A DNA stretch of 64,000 nt from Pyrodictiaceae archaeon (GCA_027036135.1 JALVSY010000007.1:252880-316879), one strand, 5' to 3'; shown: positions 53,050 to 61,893, counted from the first letter of the stretch. The notes: a model not told the origin generated them from the letters alone. Program-made: numbers and translations.

Positions 53050-53105
53050 ATAGGCCTTTGTGGAAAACAAAGCCTTAGTATGCATAGGGGTTCCGAGCCC
53101 CCTAT
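53050..53105 (+). other. Two hairpins in the 52916-53411 gene-free region
   Basis: CTTTGT 53056-53061 pairs with ACAAAG 53067-53072 (extended by AGG/CCT across a bulged C), and ATAGGGG 53084-53090 pairs with CCCCTAT 53099-53105 around an 8-nt loop. A TTTATTTATC about 20 nt upstream could be a TATA box. The hairpins precede a C/D guide RNA. The remainder of the 496-nt gap holds one more short hairpin near 52980-52998 and the promoter of the following gene; no further coding sequence was seen. Confidence 0.35.
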
Positions 53106-53131
53106 TAGGCTAGCAGAGTTATAGCTTCTAT

Positions 53132-53201
53132 GAGGGTGTGATGAGCTGGGTCCTTGCGGTTGCCCTCTGAGTCTTGATGAGGGTTTCGCGCCCTGACCCT
53201 A
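53132..53201 (+). ncRNA. C/D box sRNA, predicted to guide 16S rRNA methylation
   Basis: C box GTGATGA (53138-53144), D' CTGA (53167-53170), 4-nt linker, C' TGATGA (53175-53180), a 12-nt guide GGGTTTCGCGCC (53181-53192) and D CTGA (53193-53196), closed by AGGGT/ACCCT (53133-53137 with 53196-53200). The D guide is complementary to GGCGCGAAACC, the conserved archaeal 16S segment that includes the end of the 344F primer site. By the N+5 rule the methylated base would be the C in GGCGC, about E. coli position 361. The region before D' is 22 nt and its target was not identified. Confidence 0.75.
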
Positions 53202-53411
53202 AGCATCTATGTTGTCTCATATCCGGATTCTACGCATGTAATTATCCCATGAACTATCAATTACTATTCAGCATTTTCATCAAAGAAGAAATCCATTAGC
53301 TGCGCTTACCTCTAAATAATACTAAGGAGCGATAACGCCTATATGGATGGGGAAGAGGGTAATTTTTAACTCTCTGGCCCTATACTTAGCGGTAATTGGA
53401 GTGGTGGGAGT

Positions 53412-54425
53412 ATGCTGTTACCACCTCTGACCTTAGAGGCAAGGGTACCTAGAAGGTTCAAAGAGCTAGCCGCTGCTGCGCAGGGCAAGCTAGGAGGAAT
53501 ATCTGGGCTAATAGAATTCTACAAGGACATGCTAATGGGTGCTGCAGAGCCCGGTCAAGCACCAAAGAAGATAAGCGAGATCGTTGGCGGCATAGTACGT
53601 GTAGAGATGCTTGGCGAGAAATACGTAGCACTTAAGAACTTCAGCATGAATGATCTCCTCTACTACCTACGCATGATGCAGAGTTTTGGACTAGTAAGAG
53701 TCGTCGCCTTCACAGAGGCACCTAGGAGGCTAAACGATGTCGCCCTGCAGCGAACACTACTAGGCGACACTGTGGTTAAGGCCGCTGATAGACCGGAAGC
53801 AGCCGTAATGCTTGGCTTCTACATGGGCGTAGTATTTGACACACCTGCTAGGCATACACTATTCGTAGGAAACGAGGCAGAAAGCATCATAGACATAGCT
53901 CTCGATGAGAGGTTTAAGAAGGCCTATGCGTACAACACAGTGCTAAGTGGACAAGCACTAATGCGGGCATCAGCAGAGCAAATGGTTGCAGGTGGTAGAG
54001 GAAGGCCATGGTATGAGCCGTTCAGTGACCTAAGCGGAATAGTGGCGCTCCTTGGCGCATTACAAGTAGCAAAGATAAGGCCATCTCCCGACAAGATTCT
54101 AGGCATTAGAGTACTAAGTAAGATAAAGAAGCAGGTACTAAAGCTCGTAGACCCGTATGGCGACTACATGCTAGCACGCGGCACGCTAGTCTTAGAGCTA
54201 GACAAGCTGATCAACGAGAGGGAGGAAGACCCAGTAGTAGGCGTCAAGTACGAGAAACTAGGCGTGGGAATGGCCAAGGACATATCATGGTTCAGAGGAA
54301 AGATACCAAGTAGAGCATATACAGCACTAGAGGCAGTAACAAAAGCTGTGAAGGAGAGAAGAGAAGAGATTAAGAAAGAGCTTGAACAGCTCTTCAACCT
54401 GACGTTCGGGTTTAAGAAAGAGTAA
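53412..54425 (+). CDS. Unknown soluble protein
   Basis: 337 residues, predicted mostly helical, no membrane segment or cysteine. Blocks include KLGGISGLIEFYKDMLMGAAEPGQ, a helical middle (LGFYMGVVFDTPARHTLFVGNEAESIID), GGRGRPWYEPFSDLSG and a charged C-terminal helix (VKERREEIKKELEQLF). ATG 53412 has GGTGGGA just upstream. Not assignable to a family by eye; it stands alone between long non-coding gaps on both sides, which often means a strongly expressed single gene. Confidence 0.65.
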   Translation: MLLPPLTLEARVPRRFKELAAAAQGKLGGISGLIEFYKDMLMGAAEPGQAPKKISEIVGGIVRVEMLGEKYVALKNFSMNDLLYYLRMMQSFGLVRVVAFTEAPRRLNDVALQRTLLGDTVVKAADRPEAAVMLGFYMGVVFDTPARHTLFVGNEAESIIDIALDERFKKAYAYNTVLSGQALMRASAEQMVAGGRGRPWYEPFSDLSGIVALLGALQVAKIRPSPDKILGIRVLSKIKKQVLKLVDPYGDYMLARGTLVLELDKLINEREEDPVVGVKYEKLGVGMAKDISWFRGKIPSRAYTALEAVTKAVKERREEIKKELEQLFNLTFGFKKE

Positions 54426-54623
54426 TGCATATTCTAAAGCTATAATATTTTTTCTTAAACAAAAATAGTATTTCTTCATACTTCTATATTATTAGAACAA
54501 AACGCGTTCATGGCTTACTTGTTACGTCTTATATAGCGGGATAATATAAGCATTTCTAGTAAGAACTTAGTGCTCAAAAGTTAATTGTAATACCGCTCTT
54601 ACCTAGAGCGGGGTTCTAGTAGC

Positions 54624-55631
54624 TTGGTTGAGATAGAGACGCCTGCGATAGTGACCGAGACTGGTGCTATACTACTAGGCGAGTTTATATCAGTGGATGG
54701 CCATCATCCTAGGCGCAAGATACGTGTAGTGACACATATTCACGAGGATCATATAAGAGGGCTAGGCAGGAGTATACGTGAGTCTGATTTTATTGCTGCA
54801 ACCCCTCTTACACTTGATTTACTGGATGTGATGGGGCATAAGATTCCGCCTATGAAGCGCTTAGAGATGCCATACAATGTTAGGGTACGGATAGAAGATG
54901 ACATTCTCCGGCTCTTACGTGCAAGACACATCCCGGGCGCTGCCGAGGTACTAGTTGAGCTCGGTAATGGACTTACTGTTGGTTATACAGGTGATTTCAA
55001 GCTGCCCGGTACCGATATCATGCGTGAACTCGATGTCCTCGTTATAGATGCGACCTATGGGTTAGAGGAGCATACGAGGCCCTGGCAAGAGGAAATGGAG
55101 TACCTATTGGCCGACATTGTTCGTGAAGGACTTATGCAGGGCCCAGTTCACCTCTATGCCTATAATGGTAAAGTTGAGGAAGTCATGATTATTCTTAGAA
55201 GATTTGACATAGATGCGCCATTTATCGTTAGTACGCGGACTTATCGCCTGGCTAGGATAATGTGTAAGCATGGATATTGCATCGACAATATATATACCTA
55301 TAGAAGCAAAGCAGCCGAGGAAGCAGCCCGAGAAGGATACTATATCAGGTTTCATCATTACTCGTCCTGGTGGCGTTACGGGAGAAACGGGCAGGGTACC
55401 CACATACTCCTTACGGGATGGGAGCTACGAGAGCCTTATAGAAGACTCTCTCCAAGGGAGTGGATAGTATCGTTTAGTGATCACGCTGATTTCCGGCAAC
55501 TTATTAGCTATGTTGAGGAAGCAAAGCCTAAGATGCTCTTAGTTGACGCGTATAGAGGTGGGCGAGCTGCTTATTTCTTTGCAGACTATGTGTCCAAGAG
55601 ACTGGGTATAAAGGCTGCTGCCATGCCCTAG
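54624..55631 (+). CDS. MBL-fold nuclease-like protein (beta-CASP-type)
   Basis: 335 residues: metallo-beta-lactamase motif 2 THIHEDHIRGLG, RARHIPGAAEVLVEL, motif 4 GYTGDFKL with the bridging Asp, LVIDATYG, and the C-terminal FSDHADFRQL typical of beta-CASP RNases and the DNA-ligase-associated exonucleases. It probably processes nucleic-acid ends. TTG 54624 is a weakly supported start. gatC follows 16 nt downstream on the same strand. Confidence 0.8.
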   Translation: MVEIETPAIVTETGAILLGEFISVDGHHPRRKIRVVTHIHEDHIRGLGRSIRESDFIAATPLTLDLLDVMGHKIPPMKRLEMPYNVRVRIEDDILRLLRARHIPGAAEVLVELGNGLTVGYTGDFKLPGTDIMRELDVLVIDATYGLEEHTRPWQEEMEYLLADIVREGLMQGPVHLYAYNGKVEEVMIILRRFDIDAPFIVSTRTYRLARIMCKHGYCIDNIYTYRSKAAEEAAREGYYIRFHHYSSWWRYGRNGQGTHILLTGWELREPYRRLSPREWIVSFSDHADFRQLISYVEEAKPKMLLVDAYRGGRAAYFFADYVSKRLGIKAAAMP

Positions 55632-55647
55632 AGGCGGGTGCTAAGAA

Positions 55648-55932
55648 TTGGATGTAGATATTAAGCACCTGGCTTGGCTTGCACGCATAGAGCTCACAGA
55701 GGATGAGGCCCAGAATCTACGTAGGAGGATCGAGGGGGCTATGAGGATTATTAGTAAGCTTCTTGAAGCTGATATCAAGGGGCTTGAGCCTCTTTATCAT
55801 CCACAAGAGGAGGCTAGTTATCTTCGCCCCGACGAGGTAAAGCCTCCGAGAGCGAGTAGGGAGAAAATGCTAGATAATGCCGCTAGGGTGGAGAACGGGT
55901 TTATTGTTGCTCCTCGAACCGTTGAAGACTAG
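55648..55932 (+). CDS. gatC: Asp/Glu-tRNA amidotransferase subunit C
   Basis: This 94-residue GatC bridges GatA and GatB. Visible features are HLAWLARIELTEDEAQNLRR at the N-terminus, EPLYHPQEEASYLRPDEV and the C-terminal ENGFIVAPRTVED, all family-typical. TTG 55648 has GGGTG 8 nt upstream. It overlaps the BtpA-like gene tail-to-tail by 32 bp. Confidence 0.92.
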   Translation: MDVDIKHLAWLARIELTEDEAQNLRRRIEGAMRIISKLLEADIKGLEPLYHPQEEASYLRPDEVKPPRASREKMLDNAARVENGFIVAPRTVED

Positions 55933-56752
55933 AACGGCGTAGCTCTTTCACTATTTCTGCGAGCTTCTCGGCCTTGGCTGGATCTATTGGTTTCTTGGTA
56001 TCGTTTCCTATCTTGATTGATGTACCGACTATGAATCCATCAGCTATGTTCCAGTAGGCTCTTATATTGTTGATGCTTATCCCGCTTCCAATGAGAACTG
56101 GCTTAAAGCCTGCGAGCTTCTTGATCGCCGCCACGTATCCCGGGCTTGGGGCCTGCGATGTTGCATGCCCGCTTACTATTATGGCGTCCATGCGTCCTCG
56201 GGATGCACAATCATGTATTACTTCCTCTAGGTTTCTTGCCCCAAGGGGGTCGCTATGTTTTACATCTACGTCGGCTAATACTAGTATATGGCGGTCCATT
56301 TGCTGCCTTATAGTCTCGAGCCGTGAGGCGATGGGATGAAGTATGCCTTCTGGGGCAACTCGGGTCTCGCAGTATGCATTTACTCTGATAAAATGAGCGC
56401 TTGAGGAGTAGGCAATAGCTAGAGCTTGTAGTCCTGCATTTCTTAGTAAGCTTATCCCTACTCTTAGGTTTGAACTCTTGACAACTTCACGGGCTACTAT
56501 ACTCATAGCTGTTAGCGCTACATCGTTTACACGCTCGTTAGGAAACGGGTTGTCCGAGTAATTCTCGAGTATTACGGCGTCAAAGCCGGCGCGCTCTAAC
56601 TTCTCAGCCTCTCGTAGGGCATAGCCAATTAACCTTTCTATCCCGGAGAAACCTTGATGCGAGCCAGGTAGTGGAGGAAGATGAATAACGCCGATGAGGG
56701 GCTTAAAGCCTAGTACAGGTATAATGATTTCCATATGGTATCTCCTCAGCAT
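55901..56752 (-). CDS. BtpA/SgcQ-family TIM-barrel protein
   Basis: 283 residues with the family signatures PLIGVIHLPPLPGS, AEKLERAGFDAVILENYSDNPF, VGISLLRN and ADVDVKHSDPL near the phosphate-binding half, then PVLIGSGISINNI. BtpA was named for photosystem I biogenesis, but archaeal members must act elsewhere, probably as a metal-dependent TIM-barrel enzyme on a phosphorylated sugar or nucleoside. No operon partner in the window. Confidence 0.88.
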   Translation of the reverse strand: MLRRYHMEIIIPVLGFKPLIGVIHLPPLPGSHQGFSGIERLIGYALREAEKLERAGFDAVILENYSDNPFPNERVNDVALTAMSIVAREVVKSSNLRVGISLLRNAGLQALAIAYSSSAHFIRVNAYCETRVAPEGILHPIASRLETIRQQMDRHILVLADVDVKHSDPLGARNLEEVIHDCASRGRMDAIIVSGHATSQAPSPGYVAAIKKLAGFKPVLIGSGISINNIRAYWNIADGFIVGTSIKIGNDTKKPIDPAKAEKLAEIVKELRRSSLQRFEEQQ

Positions 56753-56826
56753 AGTTTCTTGGAGTCAACTTACATTATTTAAACCGAATAACAACTTAGC
56801 AATATAAAGGCCTTGTTGTTAAAAGA

Positions 56827-56909
56827 GGTCTCGGAGTTACATGGGGACTCGCTGTCCCCAATCCGACCCGAGCCAGGGGGTGATGCACCTCCCCCTTTAC
56901 CGACACTAA
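56827..56909 (+). ncRNA. Candidate small RNA (or 22-residue ORF) behind a TATA box
   Basis: AATATAAAG at 56801-56809 is a good TATA box for a start near 56827. The transcript would form CTCGG 56830-56834 with 56868-56872 (extended by GG/CC), a symmetrical 8/8-nt internal loop, GGGGAC 56843-56848 with 56854-56859, then a second hairpin AGGGGG 56875-56880 with 56891-56896. The pocket-like loop recalls H/ACA guides, but no ACA box follows. A 22-codon frame from ATG 56841 (GGAG 4 nt upstream) to TAA 56909 is the alternative reading. Confidence 0.45.
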
Positions 56910-56915
56910 CTCCTA

Positions 56916-57335
56916 TCAGCTTTTCTCGATTACTTCTTTTACTATGTTAAGAACTCGTTCCTCTAACCGTGACTCCTGCGTTGCACCCATTATTACATCT
57001 GCTACGTGTCCATTAACGAATATTATGGTAGTTGGGATATTATCAACAGAGTACCTATCAGCGATCTCTGGTGCCTGATCTGTATCAAGGTATACGAATA
57101 TAATGCCTTTCTCGGGGCTAGCTAGCTTGCGAGCAACACGCTTAAACACTGGCGTATAGGCTTTACACGGATTACACCAAGGCGCTGAGAATTCTACAAC
57201 TACCACCTTGTACCTTGAGAGCAATTTGTCGAAGTCGTCCTTCCCTGCATATACTAGGGGATCACCAAGCTCTTTTTCAATTATCTTGATTTTTTCATTA
57301 ACAAGTTCCTTTATACTGTTTATTTCTTGCTGCAC
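56916..57335 (-). CDS. trxA: Thioredoxin
   Basis: 139 residues: an N-terminal extension of about 35 helical residues, then a thioredoxin fold with active site WCNPCK in VEFSAPWCNPCKAYTPVF, the YLDTDQAPEIADRYSVDNIPTT segment with the cis-proline, and a C-terminal helix. The CNPC dipeptide differs from the usual CGPC and may shift the redox potential. Head-to-head with the YjbQ gene. Confidence 0.9.
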   Translation of the reverse strand: MQQEINSIKELVNEKIKIIEKELGDPLVYAGKDDFDKLLSRYKVVVVEFSAPWCNPCKAYTPVFKRVARKLASPEKGIIFVYLDTDQAPEIADRYSVDNIPTTIIFVNGHVADVIMGATQESRLEERVLNIVKEVIEKS

Positions 57336-57416
57336 CTTTCTCTCCCTAGCCTAGTGTCCTGGGCTGTACTCTTTAATTTGCCTCCTAGTACTAGTTCCTC
57401 ACGGGATAATCGAGCC

Positions 57417-57830
57417 TTGAAAGTGTTCTTCAAGGAATTCACTATAAGCACGTCTGAGCGTTTCCAAGTAATTAATATAACTAGCTATGTAGAGGAAGCC
57501 GTGAAGGAGAGCGGTATAAGGAATGGTATCTGTCTCGTATTCGTACCTCATGCTACTGCTGCCATTATAGCTAATGAGTACGAGCCAAATATTGTATCAG
57601 ATTATATAGAGCTAGTTAGGCAGGTCTTCAAGCCAGATTATGCGTGGAGACATAACCGTATAGATAATAATGCACACGCTCACTTGGCCTCCGCGGTCAT
57701 TGGTCCTTCGAGAATATTCCCAGTGAGAGAAGGAAGAATAGTTAGGGGTACATGGCAAGAAATACTACTCGTAGAGCTGGACGGGCCTAGGCCGCGTAGG
57801 CGAGTAATGGTAGAAGTTATGGGTGAATAA
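57417..57830 (+). CDS. YjbQ/UPF0047 family protein
   Basis: About 137 residues with the UPF0047 signature: [21 protein letters not shown] (conserved HxTxAI-type motif), [17 protein letters not shown] and a C-terminal [22 protein letters not shown]. Family members show secondary thiamine-phosphate synthase activity in bacteria; the physiological role is unclear. The frame is open back into the thioredoxin gene, but TTG 57417 or GTG 57423 fits the family start. It is 2 nt from the next gene, so co-transcribed. Confidence 0.88.
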   Translation: MKVFFKEFTISTSERFQVINITSYVEEAVKESGIRNGICLVFVPHATAAIIANEYEPNIVSDYIELVRQVFKPDYAWRHNRIDNNAHAHLASAVIGPSRIFPVREGRIVRGTWQEILLVELDGPRPRRRVMVEVMGE

Positions 57831-57832
57831 AT

Positions 57833-59020
57833 GTGGCAACCCCTAGTCCTAGACTCTACGTAGCATCTACGGACGATATTAGGAGCGGAAAGGTTACTGA
57901 CATATATTTTGTACGTACAAGGAAGATTCTTCACGAAAAAGGCTTATGCGATGTACGTGTGCGTGCTGAACTGCACGTGTACAGCCTGCCCCATGGATAT
58001 GAATGGGGTGTTTTTGCGGGACTGGAGGAGGCCTTAGCCATACTTAGCGGTAAGGGTGTTAATGTTTACGCTGTACCAGAGGGCACCATATTTAGGCCAA
58101 AGACACCATTAATGATAATTGAGGGCAAATACTGTGACTTCGCTGAACTAGAGACGCCAATCCTAGGCGTGCTTCGCCACGAATCAAGCATAGCTACTAA
58201 GGCAGCAAGAGTGAAGCTGGCTGCCGGCGACAAGGCCGTATTGTTCTTCGGGCTTAGGGCACTGCATCCAGCCATAGCGCCTATGGCTGACCGGGCAGCA
58301 TACATAGGTGGATGCGACTCTGTATCCGGCACTATTTCCGAGAAATTTCTTGGACTCAAGCCACAGGGCACAATGCCCCATGCACTAATAATAGTCTTTG
58401 GTGACCCTGTGGAGGCCTGGAAGGCTTTTGACGAAATAGTTGAGAAGGATGTTGCACGTGTAGCACTAGTTGACACCTTCTACGATGAGAGATACGAGAC
58501 GCTACGAGCCGCTGAGGTATTAGGAAAACGGCTTGCCGCTGTGAGACTTGATACCCCGAGTAGTAGACGAGGAAATATGAGACAAATAGTTGAAGAAGTG
58601 CGATGGACGCTTGACTTACATGGATATAACCATGTAAAAATTATTGTGAGCGGGGGGCTTGACGAGAACAAGATAAGAGAGTTACGAGACGTTGTTGATG
58701 CTTTCGGCGTTGGCACCTCGATAGCGTTTCCACCTAGTATAGATATAAGCATGGACATAGTAGAGGTGGAAAGAGACGGGAAATGGGTACCAATCTCAAA
58801 GCGTGGGAAACTACCTGGTGCGAAAAAGCTCTATCGGTGCAAGCCATTAGAGGATATAATGACACCGTGGAGCCAGGATGAGCCACCACTCTGTAGCGAC
58901 GGTTCTTCAGCAAAACTATTAATGAAGAAATACATGGAGAATGGGAGAATTATAGAAAGGCTTCCTAGCATCAATGAGATAAGAAGCTATGTGCTTGAAC
59001 AGTTAAAGAGCTTGGAGTAA
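57833..59020 (+). CDS. pncB: Nicotinate phosphoribosyltransferase
   Basis: This 395-residue enzyme makes nicotinate mononucleotide in NAD salvage. It begins with the acceptor domain ([12 protein letters not shown]), [40 protein letters not shown] (active-site His), [22 protein letters not shown], and [22 protein letters not shown]...[12 protein letters not shown]...FGVGTSIA in the PRPP/phosphate-binding barrel. GTG 57833 has GGTGA 6 nt upstream. It overlaps the next gene tail-to-tail by 18 bp. Confidence 0.92.
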   Translation: MATPSPRLYVASTDDIRSGKVTDIYFVRTRKILHEKGLCDVRVRAELHVYSLPHGYEWGVFAGLEEALAILSGKGVNVYAVPEGTIFRPKTPLMIIEGKYCDFAELETPILGVLRHESSIATKAARVKLAAGDKAVLFFGLRALHPAIAPMADRAAYIGGCDSVSGTISEKFLGLKPQGTMPHALIIVFGDPVEAWKAFDEIVEKDVARVALVDTFYDERYETLRAAEVLGKRLAAVRLDTPSSRRGNMRQIVEEVRWTLDLHGYNHVKIIVSGGLDENKIRELRDVVDAFGVGTSIAFPPSIDISMDIVEVERDGKWVPISKRGKLPGAKKLYRCKPLEDIMTPWSQDEPPLCSDGSSAKLLMKKYMENGRIIERLPSINEIRSYVLEQLKSLE

Positions 59021-61030
59021 TCTTAGTCCTACTAGGGCACCGAGTTTAATTGCCTCGATGATGGGGCTTATTTTCTGTACTTGCGTTGTCCCTCTACTCA
59101 TAACAACGACATCACAATGTGGAATACTAGTCTGTATTGGATCAATATCGATAGTGTTTCCGGATAATATGTTACGACCACAGAACATGGTACAATGCGC
59201 ACTAGCACACACTACTCTTAAAAGTCTATCATTTAGGCGAGTGACTATAGAACCTCTTCGCGGAAGCTTGATATTAATGCTGCGCACGTTTGTTCCGTCA
59301 CCTACACGAATATTACTATCCCCCGAGAGGCGTAGAACTACATTATTTGCTTCAACAGGAATAAACACATCATTTATACTTATTGGGATAATCCCGCTTT
59401 TTTCGTAGCTGAGGCCGATGAGCAATGAATAGTTCTGAATTCCCATGGGTTTTACTGAAACAAGCTGCGGAACCTCTTTAACTAGCGGTCCCGCTAGCTG
59501 CTCATAGTCTACATTCTGCCTAATTACATGTCCTTGCGGAGTGGCTAGACCGATTATACATTTATTTTCTTTATTAACGTATATTTTAATACTATTATTA
59601 TCTTCCGGCATTAAAATACAAGGTGAATACCTAATAACGCGCGACACATTGCCCTGAATCCTGCATTTAGCAATAACCGTGTCTATATCACTGAATCGTA
59701 ATGGTTTACATATAAGTTGTGCATCAACATGAGTCTTAGACTTAGCTGTAATAGGCACGCATTTGTCGCCGTAGCATAGCTCTAGGTTTTCAAAAATATT
59801 GCCCTTGCATACACCATTATCATTAATAACAAATACAGCCTCCGAGCCAAATACATGACTTGGCTCATAGCTTTTTGTGCCAATGCGTAATGCTATTCTT
59901 TCTTCGCTAACGTCTAGTCCGTTTACATGTATAATGCACTTCCCGCAGTGTGTACCAAGGCAAATAGTATTTTGTCCTGCACTGTATATTAGAGCATTTA
60001 TATCACTAAGAGTGTCGTCAAGGTTTACGGGACCAAACATTTTCTCTATACTCTTGAGCACTATTTTCTCTATATTGCGGAGATCTGCTGGTGCCATTAC
60101 TTTTTTAATATCTATACCGTCTCTCCTTAGAACAGTGATATATATTGGTGAAGAAGCTATAATGGCCGCTACAAAGTACTTTTTATCGTTATTTTCTATA
60201 AATGATAAAATATATGGATTAATTATATTAAAATTATCAGTATAACTAAATGTATCAACAAATATTTTTCCCGCATAAAATGGATAAAATGTACCATTAA
60301 TAGGCTCAAAGTCACAAAGAACTAGGGAAGACCCATGCGCATCACGTATACTTATAATATCGTCACAACTAGCAAGAGGCTCAACACCGCTAGCACGGGA
60401 TAAAGAGAATAATACTTTACTTGACTTACTATATAGCAGGACGGAGCTAGGCCCCCGGGCTAAATCAACACCGAGTGGCTCAATTTCCTCTGTCAACGCT
60501 GCATCAATGAGCCCCGTGCTCGGCGAGAGAATTCTAATATAGTCCTTAAAGACCAGGAGGAGGACACCGTTGCGAAACAATATCCGCCGAGGCTTTTCAC
60601 CAGCTATCCATGTCGACGTAAACCCGCTTAGATCATCTATTATAGCATAGTATTCACGGCCCCTTCTATATATTAAAGCCACTGAGTCAAAGTAATCAAA
60701 TACACTGACCACTTTAACGTTATCAGAGGACTCGCAAAGACAACTATCTCTCCAGCAGAACCTTAAGGATCCACTGAACCTCGAAGACTTGATATAGTAG
60801 ATCGCACTAGGACCTCTAACCCACCATCCATCCTCCCAGCATTTAGGTAACTGCACCACCGACCCATTTAGAGGGATAACTCGTATCACTTTACCCTCAG
60901 ATATTAGTTCAACGAATAATTTGTTCTTATAAAAGAAGACCTTATACAAATTAGTATCATCGTTTACTGCTTCAACTCTGCTGAGCTTAAACGGCAGCTC
61001 AAGCCTCATTACTTTTTGCCTAGTTACCAA
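59003..61030 (-). CDS. Large protein of unknown function, beta-rich
   Basis: 675 residues, no signal peptide or membrane helix evident, mostly short strand-like segments with repeated hydrophobic-x-hydrophobic pairs, suggesting a beta-propeller-like N-terminal half (about 1-300; e.g. [20 protein letters not shown]). About 20 cysteines occur, including a cluster [12 protein letters not shown] near residue 90 and [13 protein letters not shown] near residue 360, unusual unless metal-binding or disulfide-rich. TTG 61030 is the annotated start; ATG at the eighth codon (MRLELPFKL) is an alternative. No family recognised. Confidence 0.6.
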   Translation of the reverse strand: MVTRQKVMRLELPFKLSRVEAVNDDTNLYKVFFYKNKLFVELISEGKVIRVIPLNGSVVQLPKCWEDGWWVRGPSAIYYIKSSRFSGSLRFCWRDSCLCESSDNVKVVSVFDYFDSVALIYRRGREYYAIIDDLSGFTSTWIAGEKPRRILFRNGVLLLVFKDYIRILSPSTGLIDAALTEEIEPLGVDLARGPSSVLLYSKSSKVLFSLSRASGVEPLASCDDIISIRDAHGSSLVLCDFEPINGTFYPFYAGKIFVDTFSYTDNFNIINPYILSFIENNDKKYFVAAIIASSPIYITVLRRDGIDIKKVMAPADLRNIEKIVLKSIEKMFGPVNLDDTLSDINALIYSAGQNTICLGTHCGKCIIHVNGLDVSEERIALRIGTKSYEPSHVFGSEAVFVINDNGVCKGNIFENLELCYGDKCVPITAKSKTHVDAQLICKPLRFSDIDTVIAKCRIQGNVSRVIRYSPCILMPEDNNSIKIYVNKENKCIIGLATPQGHVIRQNVDYEQLAGPLVKEVPQLVSVKPMGIQNYSLLIGLSYEKSGIIPISINDVFIPVEANNVVLRLSGDSNIRVGDGTNVRSINIKLPRRGSIVTRLNDRLLRVVCASAHCTMFCGRNILSGNTIDIDPIQTSIPHCDVVVMSRGTTQVQKISPIIEAIKLGALVGLRLLQAL

Positions 61031-61139
61031 GCACCCCAGAATTGACTAGTAATGGTAGAAGTGTAAGAGAGGACACCGAACCTAAACTATTGTCAAAGAA
61101 GAGAGGAATAGCGGCGGGGGCCCGCGGTTTGCGGGCTCT

Positions 61140-61216
61140 TGGTAGCGGGGGGTGGATTTGAACCACCGACCTCGGGGTTATGAGCCCCGCGGGCTACCAG
61201 GCTACCCTACCCCGCT
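61140..61216 (-). tRNA. Initiator tRNA-Met (CAT), no intron
   Basis: On the minus strand the acceptor AGCGGGG pairs with CCCCGCT (61216-61210 with 61150-61144), followed by A and genomic CCA. Anticodon loop CTCATAA has CAT; the anticodon stem is CGGGG/CCCCG, with the three consecutive G-C pairs and the A1-U72 pair that mark archaeal initiator tRNA. T arm GGTGG-TTCAAAT-CCACC. A TATA-like AAGGTATATAGAGG lies about 50-60 nt upstream. The flank repeats part of the 5' end (GCGGGGTAG occurs again at 61223-61231). The rest of 61031-61439 holds no gene. Confidence 0.93.
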
Positions 61217-61439
61217 AGGCTACCCCGCCATCCACCATGTACTAAGGAGTACTACATCTAAGGCCTCCTCTATATACCTTACGCCTTGACAGACTATTTA
61301 TCACGGAATTTATAGCGATAGAGACGACGTATTATAGATGGAAATCGTGAGTATTATTAATCATTGCCAATATAATATGAGGCGTATTGGGGGATGACTT
61401 AACCTCCCCGCAGCAAACTGATCATATGGTGCTGAAAGG

Positions 61440-61790
61440 GTGAGCTGGAAGGACCCCCAGACGCGCAAGGATATCGTATACTTATTAACTATGCTTGTAC
61501 CGATTGGCTATACTGTTACATACTCTGTACTAGCAAGGCTTAGTGGTACTTCTCCCAGAGCCGTAGGTACCTATATGCGCCAAAACAGAGACTTGGTAGT
61601 GGTACCTTGTCATCGGGTTGTATCTCTACGAGGACTAGGAGGCTATAGTAAAGGAATAGAATTTAAGGAGCGCCTACTACGCATAGAGAGAGCACTTGAG
61701 AACTCTTCACTTAAACGTATTAGCAGCGTTGAGGAGTTCTGGGAAATAGTTGAAGAGAATGGAGAACCTATAGATGTTGATGATCCCTAA
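61440..61790 (+). CDS. ogt: Single-domain O6-alkylguanine-DNA alkyltransferase
   Basis: 116 residues, only the C-terminal winged-helix DNA-binding domain of MGMT/Ogt with the acceptor cysteine in VVVPCHRVVSLRGLGGYSKGIEFKERLL, plus the SPRAVGTYMRQN helix with the arginine finger. It repairs O6-alkylguanine by irreversible transfer to the Cys. The N-terminal domain of most MGMT proteins is missing, and no preceding frame supplies it. GTG 61440 has GGTG 8 nt upstream. Confidence 0.85.
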   Translation: MSWKDPQTRKDIVYLLTMLVPIGYTVTYSVLARLSGTSPRAVGTYMRQNRDLVVVPCHRVVSLRGLGGYSKGIEFKERLLRIERALENSSLKRISSVEEFWEIVEENGEPIDVDDP

Positions 61791-61797
61791 GTAGCTT

Positions 61798-61862
61798 TTG
61801 TGCTCAGTCCACAGGGAATTCATCACGTGTTTCCTCAGCTAGGTGTTGGCTCAGCACCCGCA
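61798..61862 (-). ncRNA. C/D box sRNA, predicted to guide 16S rRNA methylation
   Basis: Minus strand: C-like GTGCTGA (61851-61857, one mismatch), a 12-nt guide GCCAACACCTAG (61839-61850), D' CTGA (61835-61838), 8-nt linker, C' GTGATGA (61820-61826), a 12-nt guide ATTCCCTGTGGA (61808-61819) and D CTGA (61804-61807). Two exact 12-nt guides are strong support. The D' guide is complementary to CTAGGTGTTGG, as found in crenarchaeal 16S rRNA near E. coli 826-836; the N+5 base is the second G of CTAGG (about 830). A CATATTTCG about 26-36 nt upstream fits as TATA box. The D target is unidentified. Confidence 0.72.
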
Positions 61863-61882
61863 ATGATGAAGGCCTTTGGGCC

Positions 61883-61893
61883 CGAAATATGAG
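61883..61893 (-). promoter_or_regulatory. TATA box of the 61.8-kb C/D sRNA
   Basis: The minus strand reads CTCATATTTCG, placing the transcript start near 61862, a few bases before the C box. The rest of the gap 61918-62174 shows no further gene; it contains an inverted pair CCTGGTAGCACA-like/TAGCTGGTAGG segments of unclear meaning. Confidence 0.45.
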
